Below, piece after piece: positions 18,474 to 27,119 of a stretch of 64,000 nt of DNA. Where the stretch lies: assembly GCA_016617855.1 (NCBI GenBank), contig JAECUM010003252.1:1-64000 (forward strand), written 5' to 3'. Positions within the stretch are counted from its first letter, which is position 1; the number at the start of each line of letters is the position of its first letter. The position numbers and the translations under genes were made by a program. A model generated the notes under the pieces. It ran no database searches. It was not told the origin of the DNA and saw only the letters and a program-made list of their open reading frames with translations. This DNA comes from Megalonaias nervosa (lineage: Eukaryota; Mollusca; Bivalvia; Unionida; Unionidae).

Positions 18474-21400
18474 CTATCGGTCTTGGATGTTGTCCTTTTT
18501 TATATGCTGACCAATATCAGTGTGACCGTACGGTAAAGTGAAGTGGTTGGGAAGCCGTACTCGCTTCTGGTACACGATTTGATAGACTTTTTCCAAGGGT
18601 AGGCTGATGATTTGGTGTGTGGGTAAACGTACAATCTTGTGCGGTTCGTGGGTGGTCACTTTAAAATTTCCATCCTCTCCAGGCTGCAAGGCTTCTTTCA
18701 AGACGCCAAAGTTCAACAGTCGACTGGTGCGATAATTGAGAGTCAATCCTTTCACTTTACACTCCGTGTGTACTTCTCCTTCAGGGTTACGGTATTCGTA
18801 GCCGTAATGTTTGGGACCGCCACTTGCAAAACTTAGAATCTTGTTGTCGGGAAGCTCGTCCGTCCAGGCTCCTTAACGGTCTCCTTCGATGACAGGGTGA
18901 GGTTGACCTAGGTGATCGATGTAGATGCAACTGTCCGTGTCAAAATACAAAACACGATCTCCTAACAGCTCTAAAGCTTCGTACAGTTTAAGCGAGCATG
19001 GGCTGTCACGTAAGCCGCAATGATGACATTTCCAAATTCGTCGGCTTCTACAAAGTCCAGTTCTTCTTCGTAATTGACTAAGATCAAGTCCTCACGAACG
19101 ACGTCCACGTGTTTCATGTATTTGGTTTTGTCCTGAATCATCAGGAAGTAGCGAGAAGGTTCTGTGAAATTCTCCGTCTTCGGTAAACACGTTGTGCTAT
19201 TTTACCCCACAAGCAATTTAACAGCACTTTGGCAAACGATCGCCTTCCTTCGTTTTTCTCGATGTAGTCTAAAGTGATGCCTTCCTGCTCCCGGTATTTC
19301 TCTTTGAATTTCTTTTTGTCTTCGGGAGTGTTGCACCAGGAAGGATAGCCACTGGCTTCTTGTTTCAGTTTCAAAAAGGCATTCACGTAGTCTGCGAAAA
19401 TGCCTTTTTGAGTCTCGTTGCCTTTGTGGTATTTTTCTCTCTTGGGAAAGTGGTAAATTTCGTACACTTCTAACAGTTGGTATCCCAGGTCCAGAGCTTT
19501 AAACAATTCCACGCTGACCCAAGTTCCCTTCAAGGAGCGTTCTTCGTGGGTGTGCTGACAAGGTTCGTCTTCGTTGCACGTTTCGGCACAAGTACGGCAC
19601 AAGGGAAACATCAGTTTTCCTTGGCAATGGTGAGGTAAAACGGGATGATACAAGTACGTGGGAGGCAAGACTTTACACTTGATCAATCCCTCGTATTAGC
19701 GAATGTTGTCCAGGTCGATGTCTTCCGTCAGCAATTGCAGGTGCCCTGCGGGAAAGTGACAATATTTGCACACGTATGGATACAGCGAACACACGTCCAA
19801 GTATTTGATTTCCTCTCCTTTCTCTTCGTAGGCTTGGTACAGCAAACAGGTGGTATTCGTCCGTCCTCCGTACAAACTGTCCCGTGGGTTCAGTGGGTCC
19901 ACCAGCTTGTAACTTTCCACGATGCGTTTAAACTCGGGATCCGTTTTCAATCGCTGATCGTACTCGTGTTCCCACATTTCTACCACTTGGTGTCCTTGTT
20001 CTTCTAACTTCAAGCATCGCTGACAAGTGGCCTGGTACAAGTCTTCCATGGTCCGTTGTAAAAACTGATTTGTCGTGTTACGTTGACGGTAGCAGATGGA
20101 ACATCCGTGAAATAAGCACCCATTAAACTCGTACACGACCTTGGGGTTTTCTAAGTCCCACCCATCTAGCGAATACCTGCCAATGGTCTTTTCGCCTCCT
20201 CCGTTACGGGCATGTTGGATCCATTTGTCTTCCTTCTCACAAAAGTAATGTAACCAGCGTAGGACTTTGACCGAGTATTGACGTTTGACAAAGTTTGTCG
20301 TTTGCGGACTTATGACAGCCAAGGTGTTTTCGGGCATGAATCGTTGGCGGTACACTAAGGAACACGCTTTGGCAATGGTGCAGGCTTCTTTCAAAGGATC
20401 GATCCCTCCGTGCTCCATGAACAGTTCTCGAAATTTTCCACGGCAACGCCGTAAAATGTCCACGTCGGAACGACAATATTTCAACATTTCTTCCTGAAAG
20501 TCGAAAGGGTCCGAGGCGTGAGTTTGGTACCAAGCGTAGAAAGCTCCTCGTTGTTCGGTACACATGTTGTCGGGGTCGTAGTAGTGAGCCTCAGGCAAAT
20601 GGGGTAGAACGGCATGTTGATTGGCTTCGGTATTGAGAAAGTGTGGAAAATAGCCATTGGCCATTTCTGTCATTCCAAACGTTTTAGGCATTCGGCTCAA
20701 AGGCATGGCCAAGTAACTCATCGAATCTTTAAACTGCACTTGTCCCACTTGCATGGAAATGATTTTGACTCCGTTCAAAGTCACTTTAGGACGTTCGGTA
20801 CTTTGTTCCGTATAGTATCTCAAAAGAAACTGTCCATCGTATCCCGAGAAATTCTGAGCCATCATCGTGGCATAGCGATGATAATCTCTGTACCGTTCGA
20901 TGTCTTCTTGGCTCCACGTCTCGACGATGGGGTCTAAGATCCACTGGGCAAAATCGGCTAGCGTGTTCGGTCCTTGAAAGATTTTTTCACGTCATCCAGG
21001 AATCTTGATACAGTGAGGGCAATGACTACATATAGGCTCTTGGATACACTTCTCACACGCTCGGTGAGCCACGCAGAAATTAGGAATGTGAATGCCAGTC
21101 TCTTGCATGCATTTGAAATCGAGAAAGATGAAATTGCCTTTCTTCTGGTCATTATCTTCTTCTTCATGTTGGGATTGGTATTTTTGAATGTAGCAATGGT
21201 GTTCCAAGTCCACGATTTTGCGAAAAATGTGACATCGCTTCTTTCCTGAACATACGTGTGCCTTGGCACTGTTAGTACGTATGCCTTGTCCACAAGTAGG
21301 GCACAGTCTCAGGAGTTGACAAGCACGTTTCTGCTGTGAACCTTGCGTCTTTAGATATTGTTGGTAACAGGTTGAACTGACAAACGTGCGCTGACAAGCA

Positions 21401-22328
21401 GAGCAATGCACTCGTTCTTGTCCTTGGTCCAGACAGGGCTTAGAGGTTAAACGTCCCTCACATTTCGATCCACAATGCTTGTATTGCTCTCGATTGTTAT
21501 AGCCATAGTCACATTTCTCACAGTAATAACCGTATCCCACGAAACCGGTGATACTTGGTAATGGCATCAAAATGTTCATCGTGATGATAGACGTGAATGT
21601 ATTTTCCGTCTTTGAAATTTTTGCCTTGAAACAACAGAGGTCAGCGCACTTCTTGAGGGTGTACTTTCAAGGTGTAACGTGGAGCCAAGACGTCTTGCAA
21701 CTTTTGCATTTCAGGAATGTCACAGGGTGTGTCTTTGGAAAGGCCAGCTAGCTGTAACAGGAGTTCTGTTTCTCTTCGTTGTTTGGCTCGGCTAGATTTT
21801 TGAATAGTTTGCCAGGTCCTTTCCATTCTGCCGTGTCGTTCTTGTCGGCATACGTTCATCCCACCACGATGGCACGGGCTAAACACATCTTGTCTTGAGG
21901 GTTGTTAATTCGGACGAGGCTCGTTTTTGTGCTGCGAAGGTCGCCCACTATTAACACCTTTTTGCGTCCGATCCCTTGAGGAGAGAAATGTGGGTCATGA
22001 ACAGTGTCGCTTTTCCATCGGTGATGTGAAACTTTTCGTTGGATTGCTGCACGTGTTGAATCTTGTCGATGTAGGCTGTGGTTCTAAATTTTCTAGAGGA
22101 GCGTTTGTCCGTCTCTCGAATGTGGTAGTACTTTTCAGGGTTTACTCGTGGTGATGGAATTTGACTTGGTGCAGACTCTCTGGGTCTGGATTCTGGCTCA
22201 CTCACCTCATCTTCAAAATCGCTGGCATGAATTTGAGCCAAGACTTCAGCTACTGTGCGAGGCGATACATCACGTTTCTGCCTCTTACTTTCTTCTCCTT
22301 TCTTTACGAAATGATGCGATCGTTTCAT
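18474..22328 (-). pseudogene. Protein-primed family B DNA polymerase (Polinton PolB), heavily decayed
   Basis: About 1,280 codons. From the N-terminus: a basic start (KRSHHFVKKG); an INNPQDKMCLARAIVVG block; a Cys-rich zinc region (YYCEKCDYGY ... LLRLCPTCGQG); the 3'-5' exonuclease (Exo I region FLDFKCMQETG, Exo II MAQNFSGYDGQF, Exo III YCRSDVDIL); and the polymerase with motif A LDVCSLYPY, motif B AKVLLNCLWGKIAQR and motif C YFDTDS. It would replicate the element from a terminal protein. The usual Exo I Glu is Lys. Lesions: frameshifts near 21955, 21800, 21558, 19160 and 18988; stops at 21856-21858, 21641-21643, 20992-20994 and 19696-19698 (same frame on both sides where checked) and 18873-18875. 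True end TAG at 18474. Confidence 0.95.
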
Positions 22329-22463
22329 CTTGACTGCAAAAAGTCAAATGACTACATTTGAAACGCCATGGACCCCTATATATCCATGTCAGACTCAGTG
22401 TATATATAAAGGGTTGGTACCTTCCCTCTCAGTATTCATTTCGCTCTCAAGGCGACCAGCACG
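22329..22463. promoter_or_regulatory. Divergent promoter: PolB (minus) and zinc-knuckle gene (plus)
   Basis: The 135-nt gap holds two TATA boxes back to back. TATATA at 22377-22382, read on the minus strand, lies 50 nt before the PolB ATG. TATATATAAA at 22401-22410, plus strand, lies 54 nt before the zinc-knuckle ATG. A TCAGT initiator-like motif lies near 22430 on the plus side. Confidence 0.65.
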
Positions 22464-22970
22464 ATGGAAGAAGCCACACAGATCGAACTTCTGATTAGAG
22501 CTTTGCGAGGTGTCATACGAAAGTTTTCTTCAGACAAGCCGACGGACTACTCCCCCTCCTTTCGAGATAAAAGTCAAGATACTTGCTATATCTGTCAGAA
22601 GAAAGGGCATTGGGCTACAGAATGTCCAGATCGTCAAAAAAGCAAGACCAGTGTCAAAAGAGACAAAAGTCAAGATATCTGTTATCATTGTCAAGAGAAA
22701 GGACATTGGTCTTCAGAGTTCCCTAAGAAACAAAAGGAGCAGGAGGTGGGGGAAGAAAAGGTACCCTCGGCAAAAGAAGAACCCCGACACGTTCAGAAAG
22801 AGAAGACAGAAAAGAACAGAAGACGAGAAAGTAGTCAGGAAGAAGAGGAGGAAAAAACTGTGAAAGTGAAGAAATTTTTAAAAAAAAAAACAGAGAGAGA
22901 GAGTGAAAGAAGAAAAAAGAGACAGAAGAAGTCTATGAACTTTTTAAAAAAGTGTGGTGTTATGTTGTGA
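22464..22970 (+). CDS. Zinc-knuckle (CCHC) protein of the Polinton
   Basis: Intact 168-codon frame on the plus strand, opposite to most of the element. A short N-terminal helix (LLIRALRGVIRKF) is followed by two tandem zinc-knuckle units of 32 residues. The first, CYICQKKGHWATEC, is a perfect C-x2-C-x4-H-x4-C; the second, CYHCQEKGHWSSEF, has Phe for the last Cys and may not bind zinc. The units begin with the same DKSQD phrase and arose by a 96-bp duplication. The rest is very charged (Lys/Glu/Arg). Such knuckles bind single-stranded nucleic acid, as in retroviral nucleocapsid. Role in the element is unknown; a packaging or RNA-binding accessory is possible. A TATA box lies 54 nt upstream. 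Confidence 0.75.
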   Translation: MEEATQIELLIRALRGVIRKFSSDKPTDYSPSFRDKSQDTCYICQKKGHWATECPDRQKSKTSVKRDKSQDICYHCQEKGHWSSEFPKKQKEQEVGEEKVPSAKEEPRHVQKEKTEKNRRRESSQEEEEEKTVKVKKFLKKKTERESERRKKRQKKSMNFLKKCGVML

Positions 22971-23150
22971 CATTGGATTGTAAAAATTTTTACCAAAATA
23001 GACCAGACTGAAAAAACGTAAGTGTCTCTTGGATTTGATTGTTTAGAATAATAAGGATCTACACTCATGCACTCACCCACATACATCATTCAGCAAACAA
23101 GGGATTTTGAGTTTTAATTGATTTTGGCAAAATGAATACTATCTCTTTTC
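22971..23150. other. 3' region between convergent genes
   Basis: No gene. It separates the plus-strand zinc-knuckle gene from the histone-type 3' end of the minus-strand coiled-coil gene. No AATAAA was recognised for the zinc-knuckle gene; AATAATAAGG near 23047 is the closest. Confidence 0.4.
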
Positions 23151-23154
23151 GAAA
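23138..23154 (-). promoter_or_regulatory. Histone-downstream-element-like purine block (minus)
   Basis: Minus strand reads TTTCGAAAAGAGATAG, its TCGAAAAGA core starting about 12 nt after the stem-loop. In replication-dependent histone pre-mRNAs a purine-rich element here pairs with U7 snRNA. The same TCGAAAAGA core occurs at the same distance after the second stem-loop at 24335-24350. Confidence 0.6.
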
Positions 23155-23163
23155 GAAGTGAGT

Positions 23164-23179
23164 GGCCCTGAAAAGGGCC
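23164..23179 (-). terminator. Histone-type 3' stem-loop of the coiled-coil gene
   Basis: Minus strand: GGCCCT-TTTC-AGGGCC, a 6-bp perfect stem with the UUUC loop of metazoan replication-dependent histone mRNAs. It is preceded by CCAAA and followed by ACTCA, where histone mRNAs have CCAAA and ACCCA. It lies 30 nt after the TGA of the coiled-coil gene, the usual spacing for histone mRNAs. By family knowledge, SLBP would bind this hairpin and cleavage would follow a few nucleotides downstream, giving a non-polyadenylated end. Confidence 0.75.
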
Positions 23180-23209
23180 TTTGGGTGTTTGTTTTTTCAA
23201 AAAACAAAC

Positions 23210-23842
23210 TCAGGAACGAGAAGCAATCCGCTTTAACTGCCTTAAGCCTTTGCCACGGCCAAGGCCTACTTCTAGACTTGCTCCTGTCAATGATTTGGCA
23301 GAAATCACTAGGGGTGGTATCTGAGGTGTAGTAACCGGATTAGACTGTTTGGCTCGGGAAGGTCTTTTTCTCTTGGGTCGTAATAAAGAAGTCTGATACA
23401 TTTGTTTCAGACTTCTTAACTCTGACAAAATGTCCAAGAGTACCGTTACCGTTTGAGGTTCACTGTTCTCCTTCTCTCCTAGACCTTGTTGCTTCTCTGC
23501 TTCTACTTCTTCCTGTCGTTTCCTTCTTGCCTCTTCTTCTTCTCGCTGTTGCTGTTCAAGGAGAAATGCTTGTTTTGCCTTTTTCTGCTGTTGTAAAAAT
23601 TTCTCCAATTCTTCTTTCTGTCTCTGTTTAAAATCCTCGATGTGTGGTAAAGAAGGAGAAGGTGGCGAAGGTACTGGTACCGGAACAAATTCTTGCGAAG
23701 AGAGAAGATCTACTAAATCCCAGTTGAAATCGGTCTCTTCTGGAAGTAGCGCTGTGTTAACTTTGGTAGCCACTGCTATGCCATCGCTTTTCGTCTCCAA
23801 AGCCGGTGCACCCCAATTCATCATCTTCTTAGTTTCAGTCAT
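23210..23842 (-). CDS. Coiled-coil accessory protein with histone-type mRNA end
   Basis: Intact frame of 210 codons from ATG 23842 (the GTG upstream is not needed). It starts TETKKMMNWGAPALE, has a Pro-rich linker (VPVPVPSPPSPSLP), a long Gln/Glu/Lys-rich coiled coil (about residues 75-125) and a hydrophobic heptad-like helix (VTVLLDILSELRSLKQMY). The basic tail (LLRPKRKRPSRAKQ ... GLGRGKGLRQLKRI) could be a nuclear or DNA-binding signal. I do not recognise the family and it is not a histone. A TATA box (23893-23900) lies ~50 nt upstream, and a histone-type stem-loop lies 30 nt after the stop. It is divergently paired with the small gene at 24075. Confidence 0.6.
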   Translation of the reverse strand: MTETKKMMNWGAPALETKSDGIAVATKVNTALLPEETDFNWDLVDLLSSQEFVPVPVPSPPSPSLPHIEDFKQRQKEELEKFLQQQKKAKQAFLLEQQQREEEEARRKRQEEVEAEKQQGLGEKENSEPQTVTVLLDILSELRSLKQMYQTSLLRPKRKRPSRAKQSNPVTTPQIPPLVISAKSLTGASLEVGLGRGKGLRQLKRIASRS

Positions 23843-23872
23843 GTTTAACAAAACAATGTCGCATCGATTCAC

Positions 23873-24074
23873 TGCGCACAGACGCTAGCGCACCTATATA
23901 GGGAATGTGACGTCACAGGTAGCTCACTTCGGATTGGAAGACAGACTCCGCGAAGTGACTGAATTTTGAAACGCGTATTGGGATTGGTGAACAATTTCAA
24001 TCCATTTCGATCCGGTCTTCCACTATAAATAAACGCGGTTCATTTCATTCCCTTCACCTGTTCCTCGTCACAAG
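23873..24074. promoter_or_regulatory. Bidirectional histone-like promoter
   Basis: Minus-directed TATA (CCTATATAGG, 23893-23902) and plus-directed TATA (TATAAATAA, 24024-24032) flank a ~120-nt centre. The centre holds a palindromic CRE, TGACGTCA (23908-23915), and two GGATTGG motifs (near 23931 and 23977), i.e. CCAAT boxes on the minus strand. Short 5' leaders on both sides (about 25 nt) follow. Divergent promoters with TATA and CCAAT boxes are typical of paired core histone genes; here they drive two non-histone frames. Confidence 0.65.
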
Positions 24075-24308
24075 ATGTGGACCAACGTAGAATCGTCTAC
24101 TTTTGCATCGTCGTTGTTTTTCCGTACGGACTTACCCATGTATGTTAAATCATCATGGACCATCATCTGGATTACAGATACGACTGTTTGGAAAACAAGG
24201 ACCTATGTGGAAAGACAAGGCTGTCTGAAGCGAGTTCTGATTTATGGACCAGAAGTTAGACGAAGTTTGAGAAAGAGAAGAAGACCGATGCGATGCCCTC
24301 TATTTTAA
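24075..24308 (+). CDS. Small plus-strand gene with histone-type mRNA end
   Basis: ATG 24075 opens a 77-codon frame ending in TAA. The C-terminal third is basic (VRRSLRKRRRPMR); nothing else is recognisable. A second frame, from ATG 24154, looks equally protein-like (DHHLDYRYDCLENKD) but is stopped by TAG after 34 codons, so a frameshift inside the gene is possible. The reason to call a gene here is context: a TATA box 43 nt before the ATG and a histone-type 3' stem-loop 27 nt after the TAA. It is not a histone. Confidence 0.45.
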   Translation: MWTNVESSTFASSLFFRTDLPMYVKSSWTIIWITDTTVWKTRTYVERQGCLKRVLIYGPEVRRSLRKRRRPMRCPLF

Positions 24309-24334
24309 CGAAATGGTGTTAACATAAAAACAAC

Positions 24335-24350
24335 GGTCCTTTTCAGGGCC
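24335..24350 (+). terminator. Histone-type 3' stem-loop of the small plus-strand gene
   Basis: Plus strand: GGTCCT-TTTC-AGGGCC, a 6-bp stem with one G-U pair and the UUUC loop. It is preceded by CAAC and followed by ACTTCC. The purine-rich block CTCGAAAAGATA begins 12-13 nt later (24362-24373), mirroring the arrangement at 23138-23179 in the opposite direction. Confidence 0.72.
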
Positions 24351-24371
24351 ACTTCCTATACCTCGAAAAGA

Positions 24372-25070
24372 TATTTATTATCACTTTGCCTAAAAAAATT
24401 TTTATTCGATTGTATAACTCATGTTTAACTCACAAAAACATTATTCTCTTACCTAAATATTTTTTTTTCAGTCGGTTGTATAATTTGGGTAAGATAGATT
24501 GATGTTCATCAATCTATGGAAACGAACGTGAAGGCATAAAACATACTATACTATCCACTGACACGAACGCGAATGCATAAAACTTTGTATAGAAATGAAA
24601 CAGTTGCAAGTGTCCAGTACCGTGACGTCCTACTAACCCATGGTGTGCTAGTCGCTATACAAAATTCCCATTGTCCGTAGAGTGTCCTAGGGTGATATTT
24701 TGTCCGTAGAAATCTTGTCCGTAGGGTACAAAACAGGGTCCCGTAATGCTAATTCCCATTGTCCGCAGGGTATCCCCATATACTACGTATGTGCAGATTT
24801 AGATGTCAGGTTCTACCATGTCTCTAACTTTCTGGCATGCTTTATACTTTCCAAGGAATGAACAAATGATAAACATTCTGCGTTTTAATGCATTGTTCAT
24901 TTTCCATAAGGAGATTTTGTCTCACAAAATGTTATTAGAAATGGGATGAGAGAGAAAGAGCATATTATGTAGTAAAACCTAATGGGTATTTAGTTTTCCT
25001 TCAAAAATGTTTTCCTAGCATTTTTCTTTGCACATCCAACAAAAACCCTCTTACTGGCCTCACTGTTTAC
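24372..25070. other. Right edge of the element: short hairpin and subrepeats
   Basis: AT-rich. A perfect 11-bp-arm hairpin lies at about 24491-24514 (ATAGATTGATG / CATCAATCTAT). A ~33-bp direct repeat with CGAACGYGAAKGCATAAAAC lies at about 24524 and 24563. TGTCCGYAG occurs four times in 24670-24770, twice within AATTCCCATTGTCCG. This is where a terminal repeat of the Polinton would be expected, but I found no inverted copy on the left side. Confidence 0.4.
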
Positions 25071-25479
25071 CTTAACATAGACTGATACACCTAACTTAAC
25101 ATAGACTGATACACCTAACTTAACATAGACTGATACACCTAACTTAACACAGACTGATACACCTAACTTAACATAGACTGATACACCTAACTTAACATAG
25201 ACTGATACACCTAACTTAACACAGACTGATACACCTAACTTAACATAGACTGATACACCTAACTTAACATAGACTGATACACCTAACTTAACATAGACTG
25301 ATACACCTAACTTAACACAGACTGATACACCTAACTTAACACAGACTGATACACCTAACTTAACATAGACTGATACACCTAACTTAACATAGACTGATAC
25401 ACCTAACTTAACACAGACTGATACACCTAACTTAACATAGACTGATACACCTAACTTAACATAGACTGATACACCTAAC
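25071..25479. repeat. 24-bp minisatellite, about 17 copies
   Basis: The unit is CTTAACATAGACTGATACAC plus CTAA, with the only common variant ATAG/ACAG. Because the period is divisible by three, the minus strand is open for 163 codons (LGVSVYVK repeated); I consider that frame a by-product. Confidence 0.95.
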
Positions 25480-26165
25480 ACATTTTACGTTGGAAAATTT
25501 TATCTTTTTCATGTTTTAAATGATGCTTTTTCTTCTACTATATATTTACCATAATAAAACTGTATTCTCTTTGATGGATCTTTTGCACTATCTTTGCAAT
25601 AAATATTATTAAAATATGTTGAATTTATATCGATAATAGTCCTGAATCCATCTTCAACATGAAATAAATATAAGCAAGGCTCTTTCTTTGCTTGTTGCAT
25701 GAGAAAGAAAGATATTATAATGTACATTTTCACTCGTAAATAATTTGAGATGACTTACAAAACAAATAGCTTGCTTTAAATATTGCTCTAAAATTGATTC
25801 GAAAAACCGCTTTATTTCTTTGAGAATACATTAATATGTATTAAAACTATATCATCCTACCGGTTACACCAGTAGCTAGTCCTTTATTATCACAGAAATT
25901 AACGTATTAGCCTACACTTTCACGAGACCTATTTGTGCCTTAGATCGCCACTTTTGATTCGTCACGTGACCATATTACCAGCAGTCAGTATCTATTTCTA
26001 CATCAGGAAACCCCTATGTACGTCCAAGTGTGACCTTCATTATATATAACTGAATTCACGGCCTTTATTTTGAATCAAACAAAAATGGCAAAGTTATGAA
26101 AATATATTTAGTATTGGGGGGGGGGTAAATATAGCAAGACGTGTCTTAGGATAGATCTAGATATG
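25480..26165. other. AT-rich non-coding stretch
   Basis: No gene or repeat that I can support. A G9 run lies near 26117. Confidence 0.4.
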
Positions 26166-27088
26166 TGTTATGTATATTTAATTTAATTGTTTGTTTGTTA
26201 GTTTTAAACTTTTTGTTTCATTTTATGCTATTGTAATGTAACATTGTATGGTGTACTTGACCTTGTCCAAAACTGAGTTCATTTCTGCTTAACCTGATTG
26301 ACTTTTTTTAATTTCATTTATGTAAACAATTAATAATAGCTTCATTATTCTCCATGTGTATGAGCTTATTAACAGAATTATTATTCAGGAATACAAGAAG
26401 GAGTAAATATGTTGATTTGGGTCAGGGTTTTGGAGATTCCTAAGTGAATTTTATAGGCTATTGTGTTGTAAATAAACAAGGCTCATTAGATCATTCTAGA
26501 AGGTTATTTTCCATTAGGTAATGGTTATGTTTAGAAAATGATAATTGTGACCTGAGGTCAAGCAGAGAACTATATGATCTTGTGACTGTGAGGATTTTAC
26601 CAGTCGTGCCGTAACATCTAGCACTTTAAGTTGTATTGTGTTGTGACCAGTTTGGGCTGAATTTTATTTTCTTCAAATTATTGAATTCAAGTGATTATTT
26701 TATCTGGAAATACAAAGGTGCTCGGATAAAATTCTTGGATAAAGACATTCATTGGAATCTATACTGCATTCAAACCTGGAATAACATTTCTGTGATTCAA
26801 CAAGAGACTGTTGACACATCAGTACTTCGTAGGCTATAACAGACACGTCATCGCCTTTAATTTTGGATCTCTTCGGGACTTGAACTGAGTTTTATTCAGG
26901 ACTTTTTATTACTAGGACTTGTGTCTTTAATTCTTGGATTATTTTTGGATTTAATACGCAATGCCGTAAGTTCTTTTTTCTCATTTTTCACATTGTTTTC
27001 TAGGCAAATAAATTATTTGTTAAATTTTACAAAGCTTGTTGTCTTTGCTCTTTTCTTTTACTTATTTTAAGAGCACAGACTCGTAACA
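26166..27088 (-). mobile_element. Solo-LTR-like repeat, copy 2 (reverse)
   Basis: Begins TGTTATG and ends CGTAACA, i.e. the reverse complement of the ends of the copies at 804-1730 and 60290-61223. Shares their internal sequence (ACAAAGCTTGTTGTCTTTG near 27030). Confidence 0.65.
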
Positions 27089-27119
27089 TACGTCTTAATG
27101 ACTGAAAAATTGTTAAAGC

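Noticed and set aside
8262..21858. Reassigned TGA codon (TGA read as an amino acid) in the element
   Set aside because: Many interruptions are TGA, but TAA and TAG also interrupt conserved genes (15835, 19696, 18873, 12452, 8262), and there are true frameshifts. Decay explains all of them.
18474..22328. Programmed frameshifting or introns in PolB
   Set aside because: Frame changes occur at several places without slippery sites or splice borders and alternate with point stops; conserved blocks continue immediately on each side.
23210..24308. The divergent pair being decayed histone genes
   Set aside because: The promoter and 3' ends look histone-like, but the 210-codon frame is an open coiled-coil protein and neither frame shows a histone-fold sequence in any frame I translated.
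24990..25481. 163-codon frame of LGVSVYVK repeats
   Set aside because: It is produced by a 24-bp minisatellite whose period is divisible by three; no promoter or conserved start is seen.
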